64,000 nucleotides of DNA from Actinoalloteichus hymeniacidonis (lineage in GTDB: Bacteria > Actinomycetota > Actinomycetes > Mycobacteriales > Pseudonocardiaceae). Below, piece by piece: positions 44,418 through 52,933 of the stretch. The notes beneath the pieces were generated by a model. It was given only the letters and a program-made list of their open reading frames with translations, had not been told where the DNA came from and ran no database searches. The translations under genes and the position numbers were made by a program. Where the stretch lies: NCBI RefSeq assembly GCF_014203365.1, contig NZ_JACHIS010000001.1, forward strand, positions 620,001 through 684,000. Direction: 5' to 3'. The first letter of the stretch is position 1. Each line of letters begins with the position of its first letter.

Positions 44418-44814
44418 ACGTTCAGCTCCAATCGGACTAAGCGACGACTCGAGGGCCGACGCGTGGTCGGAAGCCACGCTGTCAGTGGGCGATCAAACCG
44501 GGAACAACGTCGAGACAAAGTGGATAGCGGAACTTGTGAGTACCGATAGTAGAGCTATCCAGAATGGTGCGTCGAGTCGACGTCCGCCCCGCGTCGTCGC
44601 GCCGCCGCCGCGAATGGGCGGTAGATGCCGCTCTACCTGCGGCGATGGATGGCGTCCGATGTGGAGAAAACTCCCGGGCCCGCCGACCGAGGGCGGGCGG
44701 CCGGGGCCTGCCGGCGGCGAGTCCGGTGTCATCACTCGGTCGAGAAAAGGTGCGGTCCGCCCATTTCGGGTGCCGGGGCGCAGGGCTGGGGCTCTCGGCG
44801 CGGCCGCGCTTCGA
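44418..44814. other. 397-bp gap upstream of the monooxygenase
   Basis: This gap between the dehydratase and the monooxygenase gene contains the monooxygenase promoter and two GATAG-type operators at 44523-44559. From 44600 to 44814 nothing is recognisable. Confidence 0.5.
44523..44559. promoter_or_regulatory. Candidate MerR sites upstream of the monooxygenase
   Basis: GATAG-TAGAG-CTATC at 44545-44559 is a perfect 5-bp dyad. GATAGCGGAACT at 44523-44534 matches the first 12 bases of the dyad GATAGCAGAACTATC found at 48082-48096, upstream of the MerR gene, with one change. The shared motif ties the two promoters together. Confidence 0.6.
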
Positions 44815-45270
44815 CTACTGCTCCGCAGCGGATTCCAGGACGAGCCTGGCGCGCGTCAAGACCTTGTCCCGGCCACATCGGACCGTGAGATCGATGCGCA
44901 CACGATGGTCCGTGAGCCGCTCGCCCACGAGCGCGTCGACGGTGATCTCGGCGCCACGGCCGTCATCGGGGACCGGCACGGGCTTGGCGAAGCGGACGCC
45001 GTACTCGACGATCCGCGAGCCGCCGCCTGCCCACTCCCCGACCGCGCGGGCCGCGAGTGCCATGGTCAACGCGCCGTGGGCGATCACCCCGGGCAACCCC
45101 TTGGCCTCGGCGGCGTGATCGCTGAAGTGAATCGGATTGAAGTCACCCGCCGCTCCCGCGTAGCGGACCAGATCGCCCCTGGTCACCGCGAAGCGCCGCG
45201 TGGGCAGGGCGGTTCCCGGCGCAACGGCCCGGAGGTCGACGTGCTGAGTCGGCAGGGCTGCTCCGGTCAT
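44815..45270 (-). CDS. MaoC-like (R)-hydroxyacyl dehydratase subunit, HadB type
   Basis: A 151-residue hotdog-fold protein with the hydratase 2 motif YAGAAGDFNPIHFSDHAA; Asp and His of GDFNPIH are the catalytic residues. Its ATG overlaps the stop of the other hotdog gene, so the two form a heterodimer as in mycobacterial HadAB. In this cluster it would dehydrate 3-hydroxyacyl-ACP made by the ketosynthase and ketoreductase, giving double bonds in the chain. Confidence 0.88.
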   Translation of the reverse strand: MTGAALPTQHVDLRAVAPGTALPTRRFAVTRGDLVRYAGAAGDFNPIHFSDHAAEAKGLPGVIAHGALTMALAARAVGEWAGGGSRIVEYGVRFAKPVPVPDDGRGAEITVDALVGERLTDHRVRIDLTVRCGRDKVLTRARLVLESAAEQ

Positions 45271-45734
45271 CGCTGCGCTCCAACGGGTTGGTCGACGGCG
45301 ACCGCGATCAGCGTCGAGGTGGTCGTGCACATCAGCTGACCCGCCAGGTCCCGGATCTCGCTTGCGAAGGTGATGACGTCGGTGTCTCCGACCGTGTCGA
45401 GCTCGGTGATCGTCGAGGTGACGTCGAGCCGGTCGCCCGCGTGGATGGGGCGAGTCGTCCGGATCATCTGATCGCGATGCACCACACCCTCGGCAGCCAT
45501 GCCGAGACCGGGATCGAGCAGCGCCCGCACCTCGTTGTGCAGCGTCAACAGCAATGGGAAGGTCGCGGGAGCGAGCAGGTCCGGATGACCAGCACGCTGC
45601 GCGGCTGCCACGTCGAGGCAGGCGGTGTCGGTCTCGCCGACCGCGTCGGCGAACTCACGGATCTTCTCCCGGCTCACCGGGTACGGCTCGTCGTTGGTGT
45701 ACACACGGGCCAGGTAGGCGAGGTCGACTGCCAT
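45267..45734 (-). CDS. MaoC_N / FAS1-type dehydratase subunit, HadA type
   Basis: A 155-residue hotdog protein lacking the catalytic His-Asp motif but with the HadA/HadC pattern (VYTNDEPYPVSREKIREFAD, then LVPATFP-like LLAPATFPLLLTL and VVHRDQMIRTTRPIHAGDRL). It gives the substrate-binding half of the HadAB-like dehydratase with the next gene. ATG 45734 has only a weak ribosome-binding site. It is divergent from the SARP gene. Confidence 0.87.
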   Translation of the reverse strand: MAVDLAYLARVYTNDEPYPVSREKIREFADAVGETDTACLDVAAAQRAGHPDLLAPATFPLLLTLHNEVRALLDPGLGMAAEGVVHRDQMIRTTRPIHAGDRLDVTSTITELDTVGDTDVITFASEIRDLAGQLMCTTTSTLIAVAVDQPVGAQR

Positions 45735-46118
45735 CACAACTCGTCTCGTCGAAAGAAGGCGGTGGAAACCGCGATACTCGCTAGTAGTACGGTCCTTCAC
45801 GGCGCAATTCACTACCCGTGAGCAAAGTTGGTGAGGATTTGACCACTGGGCTCACTACTATGGGGTAACATTGGCGCCGCTCCTGCCACGATAGAGCGAC
45901 CGGGGGGTCGGTTTATCGGTCTATGGACACATTCCACTGCTACTTTCGAAACCCCCGATGTGCCGATCGGGACAGCTGGCGTGTCTTCTGGTGCAACTCG
46001 GTTGCACGGGCTCGGGCTGGATTGCTAGGAAGTAGCCGAAAGTGTTCGGCCCCGGGCTCGTCGGCGCGCTCTCGGGTCTTCCTTGAAGTGACGAACGAAC
46101 ATCATTCTGGGGGATGAA
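45735..46118. promoter_or_regulatory. Divergent control region between dehydratase and SARP genes
   Basis: A 384-bp region with promoters for both directions. It contains the exact dyad GTGCAAC-TCG-GTTGCAC at 45991-46007, 111 bp before the SARP start, a plausible operator for a pathway regulator such as the response regulator encoded at 58634. No other structure was recognised. Confidence 0.55.
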
Positions 46119-46931
46119 GTGATTCGTTTCAGTGTGCTCAACAGGCTGGAGACCAGAACCGAACTCGGTTCCTGGATTCCGAACGGGCCCAAGCTTCGGA
46201 AAGTTTTCGCGGTTTTACTGCTTCGCGCCAATCAGGTCGTCGAGGTGGAGACATTGGCCGATGAATTGTGGGAGAGCAAGCCGCCTCGCAACGGAAAAGG
46301 GACCATTCGGACGCACGTCTATCATCTGCGGCGCATGCTGGAGGCCGAGCGGGCGACGCAGGGAATCGCTCCGCTGCTCATGACCGAACCGGCGGGATAT
46401 CTGATCCGGGTCCGGCCGGAGGAACTCGATTCCTCGGTCTTCGTCGAGATGGTGAGTCGGGGCCGGTCGCTGCTGGAGGCGGGGGCGGCATCGGACGCGG
46501 CGGAGACGTTGCGCGAGGCCCTGGCCATGCTGCCGGACCGGCCGTTGTCGAACGTCTCGCTCGGCCCGGTGCTCTCCCGGCACGTCACCTACCTGGAAGA
46601 AGTGCGAAATCGCGCCTTGGAACTGCGCATCGAGGCGGACCTGCGACTCGGTCGGCATCGGGAATTGGTCGCCGAACTCCGGTCGCTCATCGCCGCGCAC
46701 CCGCTCAACGAGTGGTTCCACGCCCGGCTGATCGAGTCACTGCACCGGTCGGGCCGACGCGGTGAGGCGCTGATGGCCTATCACGACCTGCGCGGTCTGC
46801 TCGATGAGGAACTCGGACTCGAACCCTCGGAGGAGGTGCGGCTGCTGCAGGCCGAGATCCTCGCCACGCCCACCCGGTTCGCGCCGCAGCCCCGGCATCG
46901 CGTGCCAGCCGTGGTCCGAGCCGTCAGCTGA
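46119..46931 (+). CDS. SARP family pathway activator
   Basis: A 270-residue Streptomyces antibiotic regulatory protein: an N-terminal OmpR-like DNA-binding domain (LRKVFAVLLLRANQVVEVE, LADELWE, GTIRTHVYHLRRML) and a bacterial transcriptional activation domain (EEVRNRALELRIEADLRLGR, then LIAAHPLNEWFHARLIESL). SARPs bind heptamers at 11-bp spacing and recruit RNA polymerase; such an array precedes the ACP gene at 55541-55580. The GTG start follows GGGGGATGAA. The F420-type oxidoreductase gene follows 53 bp later. Confidence 0.92.
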   Translation: MIRFSVLNRLETRTELGSWIPNGPKLRKVFAVLLLRANQVVEVETLADELWESKPPRNGKGTIRTHVYHLRRMLEAERATQGIAPLLMTEPAGYLIRVRPEELDSSVFVEMVSRGRSLLEAGAASDAAETLREALAMLPDRPLSNVSLGPVLSRHVTYLEEVRNRALELRIEADLRLGRHRELVAELRSLIAAHPLNEWFHARLIESLHRSGRRGEALMAYHDLRGLLDEELGLEPSEEVRLLQAEILATPTRFAPQPRHRVPAVVRAVS

Positions 46932-46984
46932 ATCTACGCGCCCATTCGGCGATTTCCTTGAGACATGAGAGAGGCGAGCCGACC

Positions 46985-48022
46985 ATGCTTATCGACTTTC
47001 ATACGGTATCGCATCCACCGAATCGGCTGCGTACGGTAGCGCGCGAACTCGAATCGGTCGGATACGATTCCGTGTGGACGACGGAGACTCGATTCGACCC
47101 GTTCATCGGACTCACTTTAGCGGCCGATGCCACCGAACGAGCCCGGTTATGCACCGGTTTGGCTGTGGCATTCGCGCGCAATCCGATGACCATGGCGATG
47201 AGTGCCCACGATCTGCATACGGTGTCCGAAGGGCGTTTCGTCCTGGGTATCGGATCGCAGATCAAACCGCATATCACCCGGCGATTCAGTATGCCGTGGT
47301 CCGCGCCTGCGGCCCGGATGCGGGAATTCATTCTCGCGATGCGAGCCATCTGGCATTCCTTCCAGACCGGGGAACGGCTGCGATTTCGCGGCGAGTTCTA
47401 CCGGCATACCCTGCTCGGCTCCTTCTTCGACCCCGGCCCGAGCCCGCACGGGCCGCCGCCGGTGCTACTGGCCGGGGTCGGCGAGCTGATGACCGAGGTC
47501 GCGGGCGAGGTGGCCGACGGTTTCCTCGTGCACTCCTTCTCCTCGCGGCTGCATCTGGAGAAGGTGGCGTTGCCCGCGCTGCGGCGGGGTCGGGAGAAGG
47601 CAGGCAGATCGCTGACCGATTTCCAGATCCACGTCGCGCCGTTCGTGGTGAGCGGGCGGACCGAACAGGAGTATCTGGAGTCCGTCGAGCATGCCAGGGC
47701 TCAGCTCGCCTACTACGCCTCGGTCCCCGGCTATGCGCATGTGCTCGAGCTGCATGGCCTGGGCGAGGTCGGAACCGAGCTCTACCGACTGGCGGCCGAG
47801 GGGCGAGCCGACGAGGCCGCCTCGGTGATCGACGACGACGTCCTCGATGTGTTCGCCATCGTGGGCGAGCCCAAGCAGGCCGCGGCGAAGATGCTGGAGC
47901 GGTTCGGTGATATCGCGACGAGCATGGCCTTCTACCAGCTCGACGGCGGGGACCCCGATCGGTGGGCGCCGGTCTACGAGGAGCTGCGGGCACAGCAGGT
48001 CGCCGCGCCGGGCGCCGCCTGA
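46985..48022 (+). CDS. LLM class F420-dependent oxidoreductase
   Basis: A 345-residue luciferase-like TIM-barrel enzyme of the F420-using group (TIGR03617-like): ESVGYDSVWTTETRFDPFIG, GIGSQIKPHITRRF, and PVLLAGVGELMTEVAGEVAD. Such enzymes reduce or oxidise polyketide and lipid intermediates with F420 or flavin. ATG 46985 follows AGAGGCGAG. It is probably co-transcribed with the SARP gene, so it is likely a tailoring enzyme of the cluster. Confidence 0.87.
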   Translation: MLIDFHTVSHPPNRLRTVARELESVGYDSVWTTETRFDPFIGLTLAADATERARLCTGLAVAFARNPMTMAMSAHDLHTVSEGRFVLGIGSQIKPHITRRFSMPWSAPAARMREFILAMRAIWHSFQTGERLRFRGEFYRHTLLGSFFDPGPSPHGPPPVLLAGVGELMTEVAGEVADGFLVHSFSSRLHLEKVALPALRRGREKAGRSLTDFQIHVAPFVVSGRTEQEYLESVEHARAQLAYYASVPGYAHVLELHGLGEVGTELYRLAAEGRADEAASVIDDDVLDVFAIVGEPKQAAAKMLERFGDIATSMAFYQLDGGDPDRWAPVYEELRAQQVAAPGAA

Positions 48023-48069
48023 GGATGTTCGGGTCCGGCCCGTCGGGGTCACGGTCGTTCGACCGTGCC

Positions 48070-48116
48070 AGTCTAATAATAGATAGCAGAACTATCTGGT
48101 ATCTCTGAGTTAGACT
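48070..48116. promoter_or_regulatory. MerR gene operator/promoter
   Basis: GATAG-CAGAA-CTATC (48082-48096) is a perfect dyad nested inside a wider one, AGTCTAA (48070-48076) and TTAGACT (48110-48116). It ends 54 bp before the MerR start. The inner dyad also occurs, once exactly in form and once partly, upstream of the flavin monooxygenase. Confidence 0.65.
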
Positions 48117-48170
48117 AAGGAACCCGACGGGCCGGTCGAGCCGGAGAAGAAGCGATATCCGGGAGGGTCG

Positions 48171-48863
48171 ATGCGGATCGCGGAGTTGAGTCGACGTGCG
48201 GGAGTACCGGTCCCGACCATCAAGTTCTACCTGCGTGAGGGGCTGATCCCCGCAGGCGAGCGGACCAGTCCGAACCAGGCACAGTACGACGAGTCCCACC
48301 TGAGCAGGCTTCGCCTGATACGCACCCTGGTCGACGTCGGTGGGCTGTCGGTCGCCTCGGCGCGGCAGGTGATCACCAAGATGAACACCCCCGGGCTGAG
48401 CGTCCTGGAATCGCTGGGCAAGGCCCAGTTCGCCATGACGACCAACAAGGAGCCCATCGAGGACGAGGCGTGGTTCGACGCGCTGGCCCAGGTCGACGAG
48501 CTCATCGAGCAACGCGGCTGGCAGGTACGGGCCACCAACCCCGCCAAGCAGACTCTCGCCGGAGTCCTGGCGACCTTGAACCGACTCGGCAAACCCGAGC
48601 CGCTGACGCTGCTCGACGACTACGCCGCCGCGGCCGAGACGATCGCGACCTCGGACGTCAAACTGCTGCTTCAGGGCGATGACGTCGACGGCATGGCCGA
48701 GGCCCTGGTGGTCTGGACGGCCCTGGGCGACGTGGTCCTCAGCGCGCTGCGCCGACTAGCCCAGGAAGCGGTGGCGACACCGATGCTCGCGGGTGCGGCA
48801 CGACAAGAGCCCGAATCCGACGTCGTGACCGATGGGAGCGGAACGGAACCATCGGCTCGGTGA
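48171..48863 (+). CDS. MerR family transcriptional regulator
   Basis: A 230-residue regulator with an N-terminal MerR helix-turn-helix (MRIAELSRRAGVPVPTIKFY, LREGLIPAG) and wing (YDESHLSRLRLIRTLVDVGG). The long C-terminal domain is the ligand-binding type often found near flavin monooxygenases. It probably binds GATAG dyads at its own promoter and at 44523-44559. It sits between the LLM oxidoreductase and the graspetide cassette. Confidence 0.88.
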   Translation: MRIAELSRRAGVPVPTIKFYLREGLIPAGERTSPNQAQYDESHLSRLRLIRTLVDVGGLSVASARQVITKMNTPGLSVLESLGKAQFAMTTNKEPIEDEAWFDALAQVDELIEQRGWQVRATNPAKQTLAGVLATLNRLGKPEPLTLLDDYAAAAETIATSDVKLLLQGDDVDGMAEALVVWTALGDVVLSALRRLAQEAVATPMLAGAARQEPESDVVTDGSGTEPSAR

Positions 48864-48945
48864 TGCGGGTGGTCGCGTGACACGGCGTCGACTGGAGCAT
48901 CGACGCCGTGCCGACCAACATCGTCCATCCTGTTCGACCGCGTGT

Positions 48946-50070
48946 TCAACCAAGTTCGCAGAACACGGCATCCGCGCGATCAAGCCATAGCCTGTGGTCA
49001 CCGTCAGCGGTGACACTCAGACCGAATCGTGTCGGGCTCGGCCGCCCGGCGCGCTCCCATCGCGCGGCCAGCATGCCCAGTTCGGACCACAGGCGCCGTG
49101 GGCCGTGTTCGATCACCGCAGCCCGATCGCCGTCGATCGGGCTGGCCCGTACCCAGGATGCGGTCTCCGGATCGACGAAGATGTGAACCCGGGGGTCGAG
49201 AATCGTCACCCACTCCACCGAGGGCAGCACCCAGGCCGCGATGACCTGAAACGTCCTGGTGGCCAGGGCAGCTGGGAAGTCCCGCGTCGTCGGTGCACTC
49301 GTGTCGGACGACGTTGCAGCCACGAGTTCGCGTGTGGTGATCGCTCGTTCGGACACATTGTGACGCAGCCTCATGAAGGCGGCTTCACCGATGAAAGGTC
49401 CGACGACACCGCCGTCATCACCACGGACAAGTCGCGCCAAGCCGATGCCAACGTTCACCACGATGACTCCGTTGGGTTTCAGCTGAGCCGGCCAAGCGGG
49501 CGGAATCCGCAGAACACCGCAGGTGGCGATTATCCGATCGAACGGCGCATGCGCCGGTATTCCCATTGCGCCGTCATCACAGACGACCGTCGGCCGGTAT
49601 CCAGTCGACTCGAGTGCGCGACGAGCCGCGTCGATCAAGGTCGGGTCGATGTCGACCGAAGCCACCGCCGCATTGCCCAGAACATGGCAGAGTAGTGCGG
49701 CGTTGTAGCCGGTGCCCGTACCGATCTCCAAGACCGAATGTCCCGGACGGGCATCGAGCTGATCGAGCATCAAAGCCATGAGTGTGACCTCGGTCGATGA
49801 GCTGGTGTAACTGCCACCTGCGTCCTGTTGGGTCAGCAGAGTCTCATTGGAGTAGCAAGCCTTGAGCGCTGCGGACCGTTGTGTCGGGTCAGCGAGATCG
49901 AACGCAGTCCGGGTACCGCTCGCCGTGAAGCGAGTGACGAAGCGATGACGGGCGACGGTACGAAACGCCTCTTGCCACTGCGGGTTCGGAATCGCCCCGG
50001 ACTCGATCAGACCAGTGATGAATTGCTGTCGAAGGGCCGAAGGATCCTCGAGAGCGTTGGGAGCCGTCAT
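48946..50070 (-). CDS. Graspetide-associated PIMT-like methyltransferase (TgmC type)
   Basis: A 374-residue SAM methyltransferase related to protein-L-isoaspartate methyltransferase: TLLTQQDAGGSYTSSST for the peptide, VLEIGTGTGYNAALL for SAM and DRIIATCGV. It carries the extra 150-residue C-terminal region of the ATP-grasp peptide maturase system enzymes. In studied cases (fuscimiditide) such enzymes methylate an Asp in the crosslinked peptide, which then closes to an aspartimide. ATG 50070 overlaps the stop of the ligase gene. Chemistry here is inferred from the family. Confidence 0.88.
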   Translation of the reverse strand: MTAPNALEDPSALRQQFITGLIESGAIPNPQWQEAFRTVARHRFVTRFTASGTRTAFDLADPTQRSAALKACYSNETLLTQQDAGGSYTSSSTEVTLMALMLDQLDARPGHSVLEIGTGTGYNAALLCHVLGNAAVASVDIDPTLIDAARRALESTGYRPTVVCDDGAMGIPAHAPFDRIIATCGVLRIPPAWPAQLKPNGVIVVNVGIGLARLVRGDDGGVVGPFIGEAAFMRLRHNVSERAITTRELVAATSSDTSAPTTRDFPAALATRTFQVIAAWVLPSVEWVTILDPRVHIFVDPETASWVRASPIDGDRAAVIEHGPRRLWSELGMLAARWERAGRPSPTRFGLSVTADGDHRLWLDRADAVFCELG

Positions 50071-51050
50071 TCGGCGCGAACTCCTTCTTCGAGTGCGGTG
50101 GCCAAGGCATCTGCGATGGCTTCTCGTTGCGGGTGCGGCCAAGCCCATTGGCCGTTGGGATTGATCTCCAGAAAGATCCACTCGTTAGTGGGAGTCACCA
50201 CGAAATCGAGCGCTCCGAACATCAGATCGAGTCGGTGCATCAACCGGCGTACACCTCGAGCGATCGTGTCCGGGATCTGGATAGTCGAGTAGGTCAGACG
50301 TCGGTGATCGGAACGCCAGTCCTGGCGGCCATTGGCGGTTTCGACGTCGATTCGGAGGCCGAACATGGTGTTTCCCACGGCAGTGAGCCGTACCTCGTAT
50401 GCCTTGGGCAAGCATGCCTGGAACAGATGGGCGGTATGCCGCACGGCATCGGTGATATCTGCGGAGGTCACGGAGGTCGTGAACAGCGCAATGGGACGGC
50501 CGGACTCAGAGCGCGGGCCGCCCCGGAACGATTTGTAGATGGCACCACCCGGCTGCGCGGCTACGAACGAGCGAGCCAGCTCGGGATCATTGGTTATCAG
50601 CGTTTCCGGAATCGATAGCCCGACCTCGTCGGCGACGACCAACTGCATCGGCTTGTCAGAGCCGATCACGTTGCGCACCGGATGATTGATCCAGCGACAA
50701 CGCAATGTTCCGAGTAGCCCTCCAATTCCCGCCCGCGCCTCACCGATCGCCCAGGTTTCCTCCGTACCGCTCATCCCGGCCAGAGTCCGGAATCGAGATG
50801 GTTTGCGGTACCAGACCGCGCCGATGTCCTCGACTCCGACACTGCGGTGCGAACCTCGGATCCGGCCCGACCACCGCCGAGCACCGGGCCCGATACAGCC
50901 GGACACTGCAAGCTGGATCGGGAAGTCGGCCAGGTCGAAACGCATCACGGGAACCCGGAGGTCAGTGAGCCGCGTGACCACATCGTCCGCAGTAGGGTCG
51001 AAATCCTTGGTGATCACTAGAACGTGACGGTCCACATTGGGCTCAGTCAT
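50067..51050 (-). CDS. ATP-grasp peptide ligase (TgmB type), graspetide maturase
   Basis: A 327-residue ATP-grasp enzyme of the SAV_5884-type maturase family, which joins Asp/Glu side chains to Ser/Thr hydroxyls (esters) or Lys amines in a precursor peptide. Visible motifs: WYRKPSRFR near residue 80, AIYKSFRGGPR for the nucleotide, YEVRLTAVGNTMFGLRID and the metal-binding FLEINPNGQWAW. It overlaps the precursor gene by 8 bp and the methyltransferase gene by 4 bp. Confidence 0.9.
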   Translation of the reverse strand: MTEPNVDRHVLVITKDFDPTADDVVTRLTDLRVPVMRFDLADFPIQLAVSGCIGPGARRWSGRIRGSHRSVGVEDIGAVWYRKPSRFRTLAGMSGTEETWAIGEARAGIGGLLGTLRCRWINHPVRNVIGSDKPMQLVVADEVGLSIPETLITNDPELARSFVAAQPGGAIYKSFRGGPRSESGRPIALFTTSVTSADITDAVRHTAHLFQACLPKAYEVRLTAVGNTMFGLRIDVETANGRQDWRSDHRRLTYSTIQIPDTIARGVRRLMHRLDLMFGALDFVVTPTNEWIFLEINPNGQWAWPHPQREAIADALATALEEGVRAE

Positions 51051-51330
51051 CGGGGTCGTAGTCCGGCCATTCCTGCATGTCCTGGATTGTCAACCGCGAA
51101 CTGGTCGTCACCGCGGACAACGGGTGATCGACGAGTGGGGTGCCGTCTCGAGTCACGCTGATCTGACGCTCGTCGTCGTAGACGACTTCTGCGAGCCGCG
51201 TCATGTCTTCCGTCGCGATCGGGGTGGCCTTCGTGAGGCCGAACGGCCGTGCTGCGGAAGGTTCATCCATCGAGATCTGGAAGTGGAATGGTCCCGTAGG
51301 AAGCAGGGTGGTGACCAATGCATCGTCCAT
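51043..51330 (-). CDS. Graspetide precursor peptide (TgmA type)
   Basis: A 95-residue precursor. The leader contains RPFGLTKATP (28-37), matching the PFGL-type recognition motif of ATP-grasp target RiPPs. The C-terminal core begins near Thr75-Thr76-Ser77-Ser78 and has Thr81 with acidic residues at 84, 87, 90, 92, 94 and 95: hydroxyl donors first, carboxyl partners after, as needed for ester rings. GAAGGAAGG precedes the ATG. Neither Lys nor Cys is in the core, so ester linkage is expected. Confidence 0.85.
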   Translation of the reverse strand: MDDALVTTLLPTGPFHFQISMDEPSAARPFGLTKATPIATEDMTRLAEVVYDDERQISVTRDGTPLVDHPLSAVTTSSRLTIQDMQEWPDYDPDD

Positions 51331-51544
51331 ATTGCTTCACCTTCCTTCAGAGGCGCTTCTCCTTGTTCATCGGGAGAAGTCGGGATCGCTTCATCGAGGG
51401 CTGAAATCGCCTGTCAGATATCTAGGATCACCGTTAGGTTGGCTATGCGGAACAAGCGAGCGTTGACAAGCGTTGGCAGCGCTGGTCGGCGATGTGTCGC
51501 CGAGGGGATTCGATGCACTACTCTCCGTGTTCGGGGGTGATCGT

Positions 51545-52810
51545 GTGCAGCACCAGACCACAACCAGTCTGTTTGCACTGGCACTGCGGCGAACAAGGGA
51601 GTCCGCTGGTGCCTCGCTCAGCGCGTTGGCACGAAAAGCTGGGTATCACCCGTCAACGTTGTCCAAGATCGAGAACGGGCAACGAGACGCCAGCCGGGAC
51701 CTGGCCGAGGACCTGGATACCGCGCTGAAGGCTCAAGGCGCTTTGCTCAAGGTCTGGCATGCGGCACGGTCGACGACCGATACTGACGTCAGCCTGATTT
51801 GGGTTCTGATCCCAACCAGCGAGGGAGTAAGCCCGATGGCCCTGTCTCGTCGTGATCTCGTTGCCGCAATTCTTGCGGCCGCGGGCGGGGCGGCGATGGC
51901 CGCGCCACCATCGGCACTGGCCACGACGACGAATCCCTCGCCGGAGACGATCCTGGGGATGCGGAGACTGTTGGAGGAATTCTGGCGGCTCGGCAGGATC
52001 ACCGACCCAGCCACCTTGATCCCGAGCCTGACCGGGCAGATTTCGACCATCGGCACGTTTGCTCCGAACGCGACCGGTTCGGTTCGTACGGATCTCTTCG
52101 GTCTCGGCGCACGCTTTGCCGAATATCTGGCGTACATGTTCGAGGAAATCGACGATCGCTCGGCGGCTCGGTACTGGATTGACCGTGGTGAGCAGATGGC
52201 TCGAGCGGCTGCTGACGTCGAGATGGCTGCGTACATGTGGGTTCGGCGATCCCGAGTGCTCGCCTCGGATCGCAGCACAGCGGAAGCGATCGCTGCTGCG
52301 CAACGAGCACGCAGTGCAAGCGTCGGACCGTCGTTGCGGACTGTTTCGCTCCTGCGAGAAGCGGAAGGGTTGGCTCAACGTGGCGAGGACACTCGGGCAC
52401 ATCGAGCCTTGGACGCCGCAGCGGAATTCCACATCGTGGCTGACCCGGCCGAAGGCACTTGGTGCAGCCGGACGGTGCCAGGCGTCGTCGAAGTGGTGCG
52501 TGCGCGCGTGCTCGTCGATCTCGGCAGGCCCGGTGACGCCGCAGAGGTCCTCGATGGACAGTTGCCGATGATTCCCGCGACGTCGAGGCGCCAGCGGATG
52601 CGCTACGGGTTGTTGCTCGCTCTCGCTCGTTCGCGCGAGGGCGAGCACGAGGAAGCCATCAGGCTCACTCGGGTAGCACTGGACGAAGGTATGGGAGTCC
52701 GGTCGGCGGAGGCGCGTGCGCTGGCGGTCGAGTTGCGCGAATCGCTGGCTTGGTCGGACGCATCGGGCGCACGGGCCTTGCGTCGGGACTTGGCGGCGCT
52801 GCCCGGCTGA
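51545..52810 (+). CDS. XRE regulator divergent from the graspetide genes
   Basis: A 421-residue regulator: helix-turn-helix (SLSALARKAGYHPSTLSKIE at about 22-41), a Tat-like Ala-rich stretch (SRRDLVAAILAAAGGAAM) that is common inside this family, and a TPR-like C-terminal half. GTG 51545 is taken because the helix-turn-helix begins shortly after; an upstream GTG/ATG frame adds 24 unrelated residues. XRE proteins of this build often sit beside ATP-grasp peptide genes. A hairpin terminator follows the stop. Confidence 0.83.
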   Translation: MQHQTTTSLFALALRRTRESAGASLSALARKAGYHPSTLSKIENGQRDASRDLAEDLDTALKAQGALLKVWHAARSTTDTDVSLIWVLIPTSEGVSPMALSRRDLVAAILAAAGGAAMAAPPSALATTTNPSPETILGMRRLLEEFWRLGRITDPATLIPSLTGQISTIGTFAPNATGSVRTDLFGLGARFAEYLAYMFEEIDDRSAARYWIDRGEQMARAAADVEMAAYMWVRRSRVLASDRSTAEAIAAAQRARSASVGPSLRTVSLLREAEGLAQRGEDTRAHRALDAAAEFHIVADPAEGTWCSRTVPGVVEVVRARVLVDLGRPGDAAEVLDGQLPMIPATSRRQRMRYGLLLALARSREGEHEEAIRLTRVALDEGMGVRSAEARALAVELRESLAWSDASGARALRRDLAALPG

Positions 52811-52892
52811 GTCGCAGCGGTCGGCACGGAGACAGCGGACAGCACACTCACCAACATGCCACCGGCAGGCCATGGCGCTCATAAAAGACGGA

Positions 52893-52923
52893 CGGAGGCG
52901 GCCTCTGGGGTAAGCCGCCTCCG
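52893..52923. terminator. Shared terminator
   Basis: A 10-bp perfect stem (CGGAGGCGGC and its complement) with an 11-base loop, between the XRE gene (ends 52810) and the convergent ketoreductase gene (ends 52934). Confidence 0.7.
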
Positions 52924-52933
52924 CCCTGCGGGG

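Noticed and set aside
42738-44549. 603-codon plus-strand frame over the flavin monooxygenase
   Set aside because: Shadow of a gene with intact FAD motifs; no homology visible.
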